Source of the DNA: Brachynemurus nebulosus
Lineage: Eukaryota; Arthropoda; Insecta; Neuroptera; Myrmeleontidae
DNA length: 64,000 bases
Direction of reading: 5' to 3'
Assembly (NCBI GenBank): GCA_035578155.1
Contig: JAPWDM010000004.1
Coordinates: 53,677,762 to 53,741,761 of the forward strand
In this document: piece after piece, positions 49,114-56,340 of the stretch
Numbering within the stretch: the stretch's first letter is position 1
Layout of the letters: the number at the start of each line of letters is the position of its first letter
Made by a program: the position numbers and the translations under genes
Notes under the pieces: generated by a model
What the model saw: only the letters and a program-made list of their open reading frames with translations
What the model was told of the DNA's origin: nothing
The model's database searches: none

Positions 49114-49151
49114 GTTTGAAATGACTATCTAATCAGGTTGATCACCTGTAT

Positions 49152-50147
49152 TTATTCTATTACATCAGCCTCGCGCAATTCCTCTAAAATGGCTTGTATC
49201 TCATTTTGATGATTGGTGTGTCCAGCTTGCTGTGATGCAACCAATAATATTAGCCTATCGATAAGTTCGTCTATATCATTCCAATAACGATAATCAATCG
49301 TTTGATTAGCATCATAATGCATTAAACCGGAACCGGTTGGTTGTCGTTTGGGTGTTGACGTGTACCTTGGTGACGATGGAAAAAGTTTTTTTATAATTAT
49401 TCTATACTTATAACTTTGATTTGAATTAACTGGTGCATTAATATTATAACTTCTTTTATGCGCATTAGTACTTTTTAAAATGGTCTTATAAGTATCTAAA
49501 TCCGACTCTGTGTATACATGATGATTTGGATATTTTTTAAACATTAACTCAAAGAGACCTTCAGTGCCGGGGTAAACGATGTTGTTAATAATAAAATTAT
49601 CATCAATTATATCCAATTCAGAATTACCAATCATCCATTTATTTGTTCGCTCATCTATACGCGGTCCATAGGTACGATCAAGGGTTCTTTTAGCTCTACG
49701 TGTGGTTGCTAACGTGAGATATTTTTCAGCTAGTGCACCAACATAGGGTTTTGCTGTAGGTTGACTACTTTGTTCCATCACATAAGGTGTTGCTGTAGGT
49801 TGACTTGTTGTAGGTTGACTACTTTGTTCCATAAACGTTGACCTAAATATCTCAGTATCATCATTATTATTATCATTACTAAGAAAATGTGATTTTATAT
49901 CGACATCAGAATCGGTTGAAAAACGTGCTTTTTTAATTTTAGGTTTTTCATCTTTAAGCAAGAAACTTTTTATTGGTTCGTTTCTTATTTCAGCAGCTAG
50001 TTCCTTAAGTGGCTCCGTTATTGGCTTAAATGATTCTTGTAAATTTTTCTCTCGTTTAAACTGACTATCTTTGAGCGCACGGTATTTGGCGCGTATAGAT
50101 TTTGTAGCATTGATGATTTTTCGTTTTAGCTCCCGTTCGCTATCCAT
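49152..50147 (-). CDS. Conserved Maverick-associated protein (DUF8207-like)
   Basis: 331 residues. The N-terminal basic helix (KRKIINATKSIRAKYRALK, residues 9-27) is followed by a charged region and a low-complexity linker with EQSSQPT repeats (about 105-135). The conserved C-terminal domain contains YGPRIDE, GTEGLFELMFKKYP, the STNAHKRSY turn, YRYWNDIDELIDRLILLVAS and NEIQAILEELREADVIE. I recall this C-terminal pattern from many arthropod proteins encoded in Mavericks (from memory, catalogued as DUF8207). Its function is unknown; a virion or DNA-associated role is a guess. TATAAAAT on the minus strand at 50220-50213 precedes it, with the 21-bp repeat array immediately upstream of that. Its AATAAA (49156-49151) overlaps the stop. 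Confidence 0.75.
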   Translation of the reverse strand: MDSERELKRKIINATKSIRAKYRALKDSQFKREKNLQESFKPITEPLKELAAEIRNEPIKSFLLKDEKPKIKKARFSTDSDVDIKSHFLSNDNNNDDTEIFRSTFMEQSSQPTTSQPTATPYVMEQSSQPTAKPYVGALAEKYLTLATTRRAKRTLDRTYGPRIDERTNKWMIGNSELDIIDDNFIINNIVYPGTEGLFELMFKKYPNHHVYTESDLDTYKTILKSTNAHKRSYNINAPVNSNQSYKYRIIIKKLFPSSPRYTSTPKRQPTGSGLMHYDANQTIDYRYWNDIDELIDRLILLVASQQAGHTNHQNEIQAILEELREADVIE

Positions 50148-50212
50148 AGTGTGTGCGTGCTTATGCTATTACAGTTTACTAGCAAATGTGCAGTGTGAAC
50201 GTGTACACAGCC

Positions 50213-50220
50213 ATTTTATA
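50213..50220 (-). promoter_or_regulatory. TATA box of the 50147 gene
   Basis: TATAAAAT read on the minus strand, 36 bp from the repeat array and 73 bp before the ATG. The initiator is less clear (TTCACA or GCACAT, 24-31 bp downstream). Confidence 0.5.
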
Positions 50221-50255
50221 GCTTTTTCGAACCGAATTGATGAACTGAACAGAGA

Positions 50256-50547
50256 TTTCGGTCGAACCGCACACTATTTCGGTCGAACCGCACACATTTT
50301 CGGTCGAACCGCACACTATTTCGGTCGAACCGCACACTTTTTCGGTCGAACCGCACACTATTTCGGTCGAACCGCACACTATTTCGGTCGAACCGCACAC
50401 ATTTTCGGTCGAACCGCACACATTTTCGGTCGAACCGCACACTATTTCGGTCGAACCGCACACTATTTCGGTCGAACCGCACACATTTTCGGTCGAACCG
50501 CACACATTTTCGGTCGAACCGCACACTATTTCGGTCGAACCGCACTG
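50256..50547. repeat. 14 x 21-bp palindromic repeat array
   Basis: Fourteen units at exact 21-bp spacing (core CGGTCGAACCG at 50259, 50280 ... 50532), each followed by CACAC plus a variable dinucleotide. The core is the inverted repeat CGGT-CGA-ACCG. Variants are ordered: units 5-13 alternate in pairs, giving an 84-bp higher-order period. A degenerate unit lies at 50225-50240, and related TTCAGTTCGACCACAC is at 50687. The array lies between the ATPase 3' end and the TATA box of the 50147 gene. It may be a protein-binding (enhancer, origin or packaging) array; inference. Frames through it on both strands are an effect of a period divisible by three. Confidence 0.9.
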
Positions 50548-50739
50548 CATCAGTAGGTATGGGGCCACTTGGCAACGCAGTGTAAATGCCTATATTCAGG
50601 GGCAAGTATTTGAATATTGATGCTGAGTAAGTATCGTATCATCTAGCAATGAACTATATGTAAATGGTAAAATGAGTTAGTCTATTTCAGTTCGACCACA
50701 CAATGGTATTTCATATAGAAATAATTTATATGTTATTGA

Positions 50740-51432
50740 TCAGTTTTTAATTTGAATAAAGATATCGAAATTTTTACGATACCTTCCGCTATTCAACTCA
50801 CTGTCTTTATCTATAACCAAAAAGTTGAACCTTTCACACCAACATTCATTGCAAATTTCTTTGAACTGATCGAATGACATGTCACTACCTACATGTTCTT
50901 GGAAAACGTGTTTGATATTAGTCAAATCTTGTTTAAATAAAACTATTAAATTAGCATTATCCCTAAGTAATTGTTTTGGTATGAAACTGTACGTCTGACA
51001 AAGATAGAAAACTGAAACATCTTTATGACGCCCCATACTGAAATATGCTCTAATATTATTTTGTTTATCCGTTGCAACATCGTCAAATATAAAAACTGAA
51101 TTATTTTTTACATCTTCTGGTGCTATAACATCATCATTATTAGAAAAAGTAAAATATCCTAAACCCCTTATCGGTTTGAGAACGCGTTTCAGATACTCAT
51201 ACTTTGGTTGACAGAGTGATTTTGAATAGAGATAAATATTTTCAAAACTTAATCCATTCGGATGTTCTAATAAATTTAATAAAATGCTAGTTTTGCCACA
51301 CCCCGAAGGACCAGAGATTATACATCTTATACTATTCGGTAATAAGGGGCCATGCTTTTTTTCAGCTAGTGTGATTGATACAAAATCCATATTTTTGATT
51401 GGCAGTTCAACATCTTGTTTTACGAAACGCAT
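50740..51432 (-). CDS. A32/FtsK-HerA-type DNA packaging ATPase
   Basis: 230 residues. The ATPase is expected to pump the genome into capsids. Walker A is GPSGCGKTS (residues 41-49), Walker B is SVFIFDDV (112-119), and a downstream sensor-like CQTYSFIPKQLLRDNANLI (from 145) fits the poxvirus A32/adenovirus-like packaging family used by Polintons. Length is close to the family norm. It is divergently transcribed from the 51498 gene from a compact promoter: minus-strand TATATAAG (51478-51471) and TCAGTAG initiator (A at 51445), 13 nt before the ATG. The frame is intact, with no missing catalytic residue. Confidence 0.9.
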   Translation of the reverse strand: MRFVKQDVELPIKNMDFVSITLAEKKHGPLLPNSIRCIISGPSGCGKTSILLNLLEHPNGLSFENIYLYSKSLCQPKYEYLKRVLKPIRGLGYFTFSNNDDVIAPEDVKNNSVFIFDDVATDKQNNIRAYFSMGRHKDVSVFYLCQTYSFIPKQLLRDNANLIVLFKQDLTNIKHVFQEHVGSDMSFDQFKEICNECWCERFNFLVIDKDSELNSGRYRKNFDIFIQIKN

Positions 51433-51497
51433 TTTTAACGCTACTGATTTATTATATAAGCGCTCAGCCCCTTATATACTTACGCGCAGTAGTCATC
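51433..51497. promoter_or_regulatory. 65-bp divergent promoter (ATPase / 51498 gene)
   Basis: Two inverted TATATAAG boxes face each other: 51453-51460 on plus, 51478-51471 on minus. The minus initiator is TCAGT with A at 51445 (33 bp downstream of its box). The plus initiator is GCAGT with A at 51488 (35 bp downstream). Each TSS lies beyond the other gene's box, so the two units interlock. Confidence 0.7.
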
Positions 51498-51797
51498 ATG
51501 AATCACTACAGCGTGGATTGGCGCACCTTAGGTCTTGAATGTATACTCGTCAACAATGAATTTAATTGTTGCAGTGATCCACAAGTTACCGACAACAATG
51601 AAATTAAATGGTTTAACGATTCTGATGAACCATTGTTGTCAATAACTTTTAATCATATTGAAAAGGATGATATTATGCATCTATGTATTATAATTTCTAA
51701 TTGTTGTAAAAAGAGGATTTATTTGATTGAAAGTGATCAAAATTGTAAATTAGCTGTTCATGAAATTGATTCATTTCAATTTTTCATGAATCTATAA
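51498..51797 (+). CDS. Small unknown Polinton protein (99 aa)
   Basis: Starts ATGAATCACTACAGCGTGG, the first ATG after the predicted initiator at 51488. 99 residues, acidic, with Cys pairs at FNCCSD and ISNCCKKR and alternating hydrophobic strands (LCIIISNCC, RIYLIESD). There is no recognised domain. It ends 36 bp before the PLA2-like gene and heads the plus-strand structural cluster. Function unknown. Confidence 0.6.
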   Translation: MNHYSVDWRTLGLECILVNNEFNCCSDPQVTDNNEIKWFNDSDEPLLSITFNHIEKDDIMHLCIIISNCCKKRIYLIESDQNCKLAVHEIDSFQFFMNL

Positions 51798-51830
51798 ATA
51801 GCTCGAATCAAATTTTATTAGCATTCAGTT
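51793..51830 (+). promoter_or_regulatory. Promoter of the PLA2-like gene
   Basis: TATAAATA at 51793-51800 and ATTCAGTT initiator (A at 51827), 34 bp apart, with the ATG at 51834 only 7 nt after the predicted TSS. The box overlaps the stop of the preceding gene. Confidence 0.65.
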
Positions 51831-51833
51831 CTA

Positions 51834-52607
51834 ATGTTACGTCACAACCGGCAGCAACAACGAAGTGGTCGTGGACTTGTTAATTCATTAATTAACAAAT
51901 TGCCATTTGAACTTCACATACCTGGCTATCAGTATTGTGGACCGGGTACAAAATTACAAGAAAGATTAGCAAGAGGTGATCCGGGGATCAATAAATTAGA
52001 CGAAGCTTGTAAGGCACACGATATCGCTTACTCGCAAAGTAAAAATCTCTCTGATCGACATAAGGCGGATTTAATTTTAGCAAACGCAGCCTGGGATCAA
52101 GTTAAATCTTCAGACGCAAAATTTGGTGAAAAAGCTGCTGCGTGGGCCGTAACAAACGCAATGAAAGCTAAAGTAAAACTTGGTATGGGTGTGAACAAAA
52201 AGGCTACACTCGGTCAAGTGCGAAGAAGTGTACGCGGTACCATTAAAAAATTAAAACGTGAACCAATTAATAATGCTGTAAAGCTTGCTCTTAAAGCAGC
52301 TAAAGTTGCAGCTAGGGGTAAAAAAATTAAAACACCACGTATTATTCCAATACCTAAAACGGGTGGTGTTCTACCACTTTTACCAATTTTTGCGGCACTT
52401 TCGGCAGCCGGTGCGTTAGCCGGGGGTGCATCAGGAATTGCGAAAGCTATTAATGATGTTAAAGCGGCACAAAAACAGTTGAATGAAAGTGAACGCCATA
52501 ACCGAACGATGGAGGCTATTGCTATACGTAATGGCCGGGGTTTGTATATAAAACCATATAGAAAAGGATTAGGATTATACTTGCAACCGTATCCAAAAAA
52601 CTTATAA
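51834..52607 (+). CDS. PLA2-like / pVI-like virion protein
   Basis: 257 residues. Residues 24-70 hold a phospholipase A2-like domain as in parvovirus VP1 N-termini: a Ca-binding-loop-like YCGPGT (34-39) and the catalytic-type HDIAY (62-66, in CKAHDIAY). A basic central region follows (120-175), then a hydrophobic Ala/Gly segment (VLPLLPIFAALSAAGALAGG, 179-198) like membrane-active pVI/pX proteins, a helix, and two GLYLxPY-type repeats at the C-terminus (GRGLYIKPY, GLGLYLQPY). In family members such proteins are internal virion components thought to act on membranes during entry. The stop (TAA) overlaps the protease ATG by 1 nt (TAATG). Confidence 0.8.
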   Translation: MLRHNRQQQRSGRGLVNSLINKLPFELHIPGYQYCGPGTKLQERLARGDPGINKLDEACKAHDIAYSQSKNLSDRHKADLILANAAWDQVKSSDAKFGEKAAAWAVTNAMKAKVKLGMGVNKKATLGQVRRSVRGTIKKLKREPINNAVKLALKAAKVAARGKKIKTPRIIPIPKTGGVLPLLPIFAALSAAGALAGGASGIAKAINDVKAAQKQLNESERHNRTMEAIAIRNGRGLYIKPYRKGLGLYLQPYPKNL

Positions 52608-52987
52608 TGAAATTGCCCGAGCGGGCACTAACAGATAGAGATTTACGTAAATATGCGAAATATTTACCCCATTTTCGTGGTGTATTTATGCGCGATAATT
52701 TACCCAAACGTGGACCGTGGTATAATGAATGCGGTATTTTAAATTTAGATAGTTCTACCGGACCTGGTACTCATTGGACCTGTTACTGGAAAAATGGTAA
52801 TCAGGTAGATTATTTTGATAGTTTTGGTAATTTAAAACCACCGCTTGAAGTGGCTCGCTACCTCAGTGGAAACAATATTACATACAATTATAATAAATAT
52901 CAAGATTACAATTCCTATAAATGTGGTCATTTATGTTTGGAGTTTCTTTATAATAAATATTACGGTGATGGTGATAAATATTTATAA
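52607..52987 (+). CDS. pro: Adenain-like cysteine protease (C5/Ulp1 fold)
   Basis: 126 residues, short for the family (adenain is about 200). The catalytic order His-Asp-Cys is present: GTHWTCYW (His 56), VDYFDSFGN (Asp 71), a Gln candidate at 99 (YQDYNS) and KCGHLCLEF (Cys 106, with Cys 110 as alternative). In adenoviruses and Polintons this enzyme matures capsid and core proteins. It starts in the TAATG overlap with the PLA2-like gene; a TATATAAAA at 52545 is upstream but no clear initiator was found, so reinitiation is possible. Its 3' part carries the promoter of the next gene. Confidence 0.85.
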   Translation: MKLPERALTDRDLRKYAKYLPHFRGVFMRDNLPKRGPWYNECGILNLDSSTGPGTHWTCYWKNGNQVDYFDSFGNLKPPLEVARYLSGNNITYNYNKYQDYNSYKCGHLCLEFLYNKYYGDGDKYL

Positions 52988-53019
52988 AAGAAATCAACGC
53001 TCACGTATGTTTGTCATTT
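52983..53019 (+). promoter_or_regulatory. Promoter of the minor capsid gene; decides its start
   Basis: TATAAAAG at 52983-52990, overlapping the protease stop, and TCATTT initiator (A at 53016), 33 bp apart. The TSS lies after the in-frame ATG at 53007, so the ATG at 53034 is the likely start. Confidence 0.6.
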
Positions 53020-53033
53020 CGAAAGACGAAGTC

Positions 53034-53742
53034 ATGGCGTTCACATTAACTTTGTCGGGAAATACTTCTATACTCACTGCACACTATTTTCCGGCAATTC
53101 AACTTAGAAATCAATATGAGTGTGCTCTATTAGATTTCCAAGTATACAATTCAATTCCTAACGTAACTGCTAAAAATAATTTATTACATTACGGTGATAA
53201 TGATGTAATATCATTTCCTACCGGCACCTTTGAAATAGATGATTTAGCTACATATATAAACAAAACTATTTACAACAAGTATGGTAATATAATATATAAC
53301 AACGAAAATGATAAACCATACATACATCTAAGGGCTAATAATAACACACTCAAATGCGAAATAATTAGCAATAAAGCTATTGATTTCACTAAACCTAATA
53401 CAATTGGTTCACTTTTAGGGTTTACTAAACGGATATTGGAACCAAACAAACTTCACTCATCTAATGAGCCTGTCAGTATTATGAAGGTGAATGCAATACG
53501 CATTGAATCTAATATTACGAGTAATGCTTATATGAATGGTATGCTAGCTCACACACTTCACGAATTTTCACCCCTTGTTGCGCCAGGGTAAAATAGTTGA
53601 GGTACCGCGAAATATAATCTATTCACCAGTAACCGTTAGAGAGTTAACATCTCTTTCGTTGAAAATTGTCGATCAAGACGGTGATTTGGTTGACTTTCGC
53701 GGTGAAACAATCACAGTACGTTTGCATTTGAGACCATGTTAA
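53034..53742 (+). CDS. Minor capsid (penton-like) protein, frameshifted near its 3' end
   Basis: Single jelly-roll minor capsid candidate. From 53034 the frame starts MAFTLTLSGNTSILTA and runs to a stop at 53591. It holds LRNQYECALLDFQVYNSIPN, FPTGTFEIDDLATYINK, IGSLLGFTKRI and a region ending HEFSPLVAPG. Immediately after, the sequence stays coding in another frame to 53742 (GKIVEVPRNIIYSPVTVREL ... VDQDGDLVDFRG ... IRLHL-type end), the usual C-terminus in this family. A one-base loss near 53590 therefore splits the gene. The second part overlaps the next ATG (53736) by 7 nt. Either a real mutation that truncates the last strand, or an assembly error. Start codon chosen from the promoter at 52983. 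Confidence 0.75.
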
Positions 53743-53927
53743 TTTACAATCTGGAGCAACCCGCCGCTAGGCTATATAATAGAGCGTTTTTACAGCCTGA
53801 GCTCATTCAGTTGAATACCATTAAACGTAAAGCATTTAAGCAACAGCGTATTTCACCTGAACGTTTAGCATTTCTTGAAGCATTGGGTCACAAAGTTAAA
53901 AGAAAATGGTATACAGCGACGTATTAA
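53736..53927 (+). CDS. Small conserved protein upstream of major capsid
   Basis: 63 residues, basic. It ends with ISPERLAFLEALGHKVKRKW, a pattern (LTPEN...FLxxLGF) I recall from short ORFs placed just before the major capsid gene in other Polintons. It overlaps the minor capsid 3' end by 7 nt and the major capsid start by 22 nt. Its body contains the promoter of the major capsid gene (53773-53812). Function unknown; it could be a cement or scaffold peptide (inference). Confidence 0.55.
   Translation: MLIYNLEQPAARLYNRAFLQPELIQLNTIKRKAFKQQRISPERLAFLEALGHKVKRKWYTATY
53773..53812 (+). promoter_or_regulatory. Promoter of the major capsid gene
   Basis: TATATAAT at 53773-53780 and ATTCAGTT initiator (A at 53809), 36 bp apart, inside the small upstream gene. 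The first ATG after the predicted TSS is the capsid start at 53906. Confidence 0.65.
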
Positions 53928-55099
53928 ATATTCCTGGTGGCTCACAAATTGATGATAGCATTACGAACTTTGAATATCATACATATGCGCCCTTTTTACG
54001 ATCCTTTAAGAATAATGACGAAGTTAGAATATTAATTCAAAACCAGGACTTGTACATTTTACCTAGTGAAAGTTTTATTTACATTGAGGGGAAAATTTTA
54101 AATAATGAAAATGCCGTTCCAGATATAAAATTGGTTAATAATTGTATTGCCTTTCTATTCGATGAAATTAGATATGAATTAAATGGGGTTGAACTTGAAC
54201 GTGTTAGGTATGTTGGTCTAACATCGACATTGAAAAATTATTTATCGTTAAACGATGGTGAGAGTAAACAATTACTAAATGCTGGTTGGTCGATTGATAA
54301 TGATTGTACAATAAAATTACCACAAGCCAACTTTAACTTTTGCATTCCGCTTAGAAAATTATTGGGATTCGCTGAGGATTATGGAAAAATTATGTTAAAC
54401 GCAAAACATGAATTAATTCTTATTCGTGCACGAACTGACAACGATGTAATTGTTTCAGAATCGGATTCGTTGAAATTTGAAATAAATAAACTCGAATGGC
54501 GTGTTCCACATGTAACTGTATCAGATGAAATTAAATTATCACTGCTAAAATATGTTGAAAAAGCTGAACCTATACAGATTAGTTTTAGAGCGTGGGAAAC
54601 TTATATTCAACCTGCATTACCCACTACACAACAAAACACTTGGGTTGTAAAAACAACTACACAGCTAGAAAAACCGCGATATATCATTTTCGCTTTACAG
54701 AAAAAGGATAAAAATGTTTCTAAGTTTGATCATTGTGATTTAAATAATTTCAAAGTTTACCTAAATTCACAAGTGTACCCTTATGATGATTTGAATATTA
54801 AATTTGATATTAATCAGTATGCAATACTTTATGATATGTATACCCGCTTTCAATCCTCATACTATCATCGTTCCAATGAACCGCTCTTAAATTGGGAAAA
54901 TTTTAAAACTATAGCTCCGATAGTTTTTATCGATTGCTCACATCAAAATGAGTCACTGAAAAGCGGTTCAGTTGATGTTCGTTTAGAATTTAAATGTAAT
55001 AAAGATATTCCGGCTGGTACGACAGCAATAGCCATTTTAGTTCATGATGTCATTTTCGAATACATTCCACTAACTAACCTGGTTAAAAAGTATACCTAA
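53906..55099 (+). CDS. Major capsid protein (double jelly-roll) candidate
   Basis: 397 residues, beginning MVYSDVLNIPGGSQIDDSIT. Rich in beta-strand patterns with few long helices; blocks include RILIQNQDLYILPSESFIYI, FLFDEIRYELNGVELERVRY, NFNFCIPLRKLLGF, a second half with TWVVKTTTQLEKPRYIIFAL and YPYDDLNIKFDINQYAILYD, and FIDCSHQNESLKSGSVDVRL near the end. The ELNGxEL and DxSHQ...SxDVRLEF patterns recur in insect Maverick capsid proteins as I remember them. Position after the minor capsid and size agree with a major capsid, though it is shorter than many Polinton capsids (450-650). The frame is intact. Fold prediction would settle the double jelly-roll assignment. Confidence 0.8.
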   Translation: MVYSDVLNIPGGSQIDDSITNFEYHTYAPFLRSFKNNDEVRILIQNQDLYILPSESFIYIEGKILNNENAVPDIKLVNNCIAFLFDEIRYELNGVELERVRYVGLTSTLKNYLSLNDGESKQLLNAGWSIDNDCTIKLPQANFNFCIPLRKLLGFAEDYGKIMLNAKHELILIRARTDNDVIVSESDSLKFEINKLEWRVPHVTVSDEIKLSLLKYVEKAEPIQISFRAWETYIQPALPTTQQNTWVVKTTTQLEKPRYIIFALQKKDKNVSKFDHCDLNNFKVYLNSQVYPYDDLNIKFDINQYAILYDMYTRFQSSYYHRSNEPLLNWENFKTIAPIVFIDCSHQNESLKSGSVDVRLEFKCNKDIPAGTTAIAILVHDVIFEYIPLTNLVKKYT

Positions 55100-55124
55100 T
55101 TACCCCCACCACTTTTAATTATTC

Positions 55125-55160
55125 TATATAAAGTTGTGGATTGTGTGAATAATTTCAGTT
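55125..55160 (+). promoter_or_regulatory. Promoter of the 55179 gene
   Basis: TATATAAAG at 55125-55133 and TTTCAGTT initiator (A at 55157), 32 bp apart; ATG 22 nt later. Confidence 0.7.
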
Positions 55161-55178
55161 CTACGGCGGCGGTAAAAA

Positions 55179-55664
55179 ATGGCGTTTCTTGACATACAAG
55201 GCTATCAAGGAGCTAACAACGAATTTTATTTTAAAGAAGTTGGTATTGCTGCAGAAAATTCAGATGATATATTACATCTTATATTCGACGCACCGTTTGA
55301 TTTCAACGAGTTGCCGAAGAAATATCAACGAGTAGCCCGTTGGCTTTGCCGAAATTGGCATGGGATACCTTGGTCGTATGGATTTATTCCGTACAAAAAA
55401 CTTCATACCATATTGAAACCTATATTAAAGAAGTATGATGTTATATACGTCAAGGGCGGTGAAAAGAAGAAATGGATATCAAGTTTGTTTGATGGTACCG
55501 AAAACCAGCCGTGGATTCTGAATTTGGAAGAAATATTTGATGTACCGAAGATTTCCATTCTACGAGATGAATATTATTCAAGACGCTGTATGCTTCATTC
55601 AGATAAAATTTGTTCATTAGAAAATTGTATTCTTTTAAAAAATTTTTATATGGAAAATAAATAG
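55179..55664 (+). CDS. Conserved uncharacterised Polinton protein (possible RNase H-like fold)
   Basis: 161 residues. MAFLDIQGYQGANNEFYFKE, then LHLIFDAPFDFNELPKKYQR, RWLCRNWHGIPWSYGFIPYK, VIYVKGGEKKKWISSL, and a C-terminal Cys/His region (CMLHSDKICSLENCILLKNF). This order (D-x-QG at the start, K-G-x-EK-x-x-W in the middle, C-x-L-x-N-x-x-LL near the end) occurs in a widespread arthropod family tied to mobile elements. The start and 'YVKG' strand resemble RNase H-like nucleases, but I cannot identify a full catalytic set. It is the last gene before the right TIR and has its own promoter. AATAAA at 55722-55727 follows. Confidence 0.65.
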   Translation: MAFLDIQGYQGANNEFYFKEVGIAAENSDDILHLIFDAPFDFNELPKKYQRVARWLCRNWHGIPWSYGFIPYKKLHTILKPILKKYDVIYVKGGEKKKWISSLFDGTENQPWILNLEEIFDVPKISILRDEYYSRRCMLHSDKICSLENCILLKNFYMENK

Positions 55665-56340
55665 ATTTTAAGTAATATATAGATTTAAGCAATTTAATTT
55701 TTTGTATACATTTATTCTATAAATAAAAATTAAAAAAAAAAAATTATGTGCGTTTTATTTAATAGTTACCCTGAATTCCCCTATTTTTTACAGCAAGAAG
55801 TTACTTTCATTAACCTATAAAAGTATTGAAAAAAATCTTATAAAATTTTTTTATTCTAATTGAAAAGCATATTTCATGATACACCCTGTATAAGAATACA
55901 CTCATGCATACGTGCATTTATACCTGCAGCTATGTATACATGTATTTGTATATAATAATTATATTATGTATATGTGATGTAAGTTTTAAGATGATATTCT
56001 ATAAATTTTTTACCCCAAAACTACTAATTTATAAAAAAATTTAGCAAATCTTAATGCTGTTATAATTTTTATATTAAACAACATAGTTAAATTATAGTAT
56101 ACATATTAAGAAATAATCCAGGTATTTATTGTACAGTAATATATACGAATTTATTTGCAAACATATTACTTTTTTGCTAATAAAGCAAATATATCTTTCC
56201 AATGCTGATAAAAGTGATAAATTATTTTAGTTAGATTTTGTTGACATAAAGACTACAATCATTTACTAGTATGTATTTATAAAATTAAAATTAAATAGCG
56301 ATATACAGAGTGTATACATAACATATTCTTAATATACAAC
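55665..56340. other. Non-coding between last Polinton gene and right TIR
   Basis: AT-rich, with the poly(A) signal at 55722 and no frame of interest. TACATGTAT/ATGTATAC-type words are frequent (55905-55990). Confidence 0.55.

Noticed and set aside
50256..50547. CRISPR-like array
   Set aside because: Units are contiguous 21-mers without unique spacers, in a eukaryotic element.
50071..50605. Repeat-protein frames (FGRTAH..., CGSTE..., VRFDRK...) on both strands
   Set aside because: A 21-bp period keeps every frame open; the plus frame starts inside the antisense of the 50147 gene, and there is no promoter or family support.
52845..53033. N-terminal extension of the minor capsid frame
   Set aside because: It overlaps the protease catalytic Cys region in another frame, and the promoter at 52983 points to a start at 53034.
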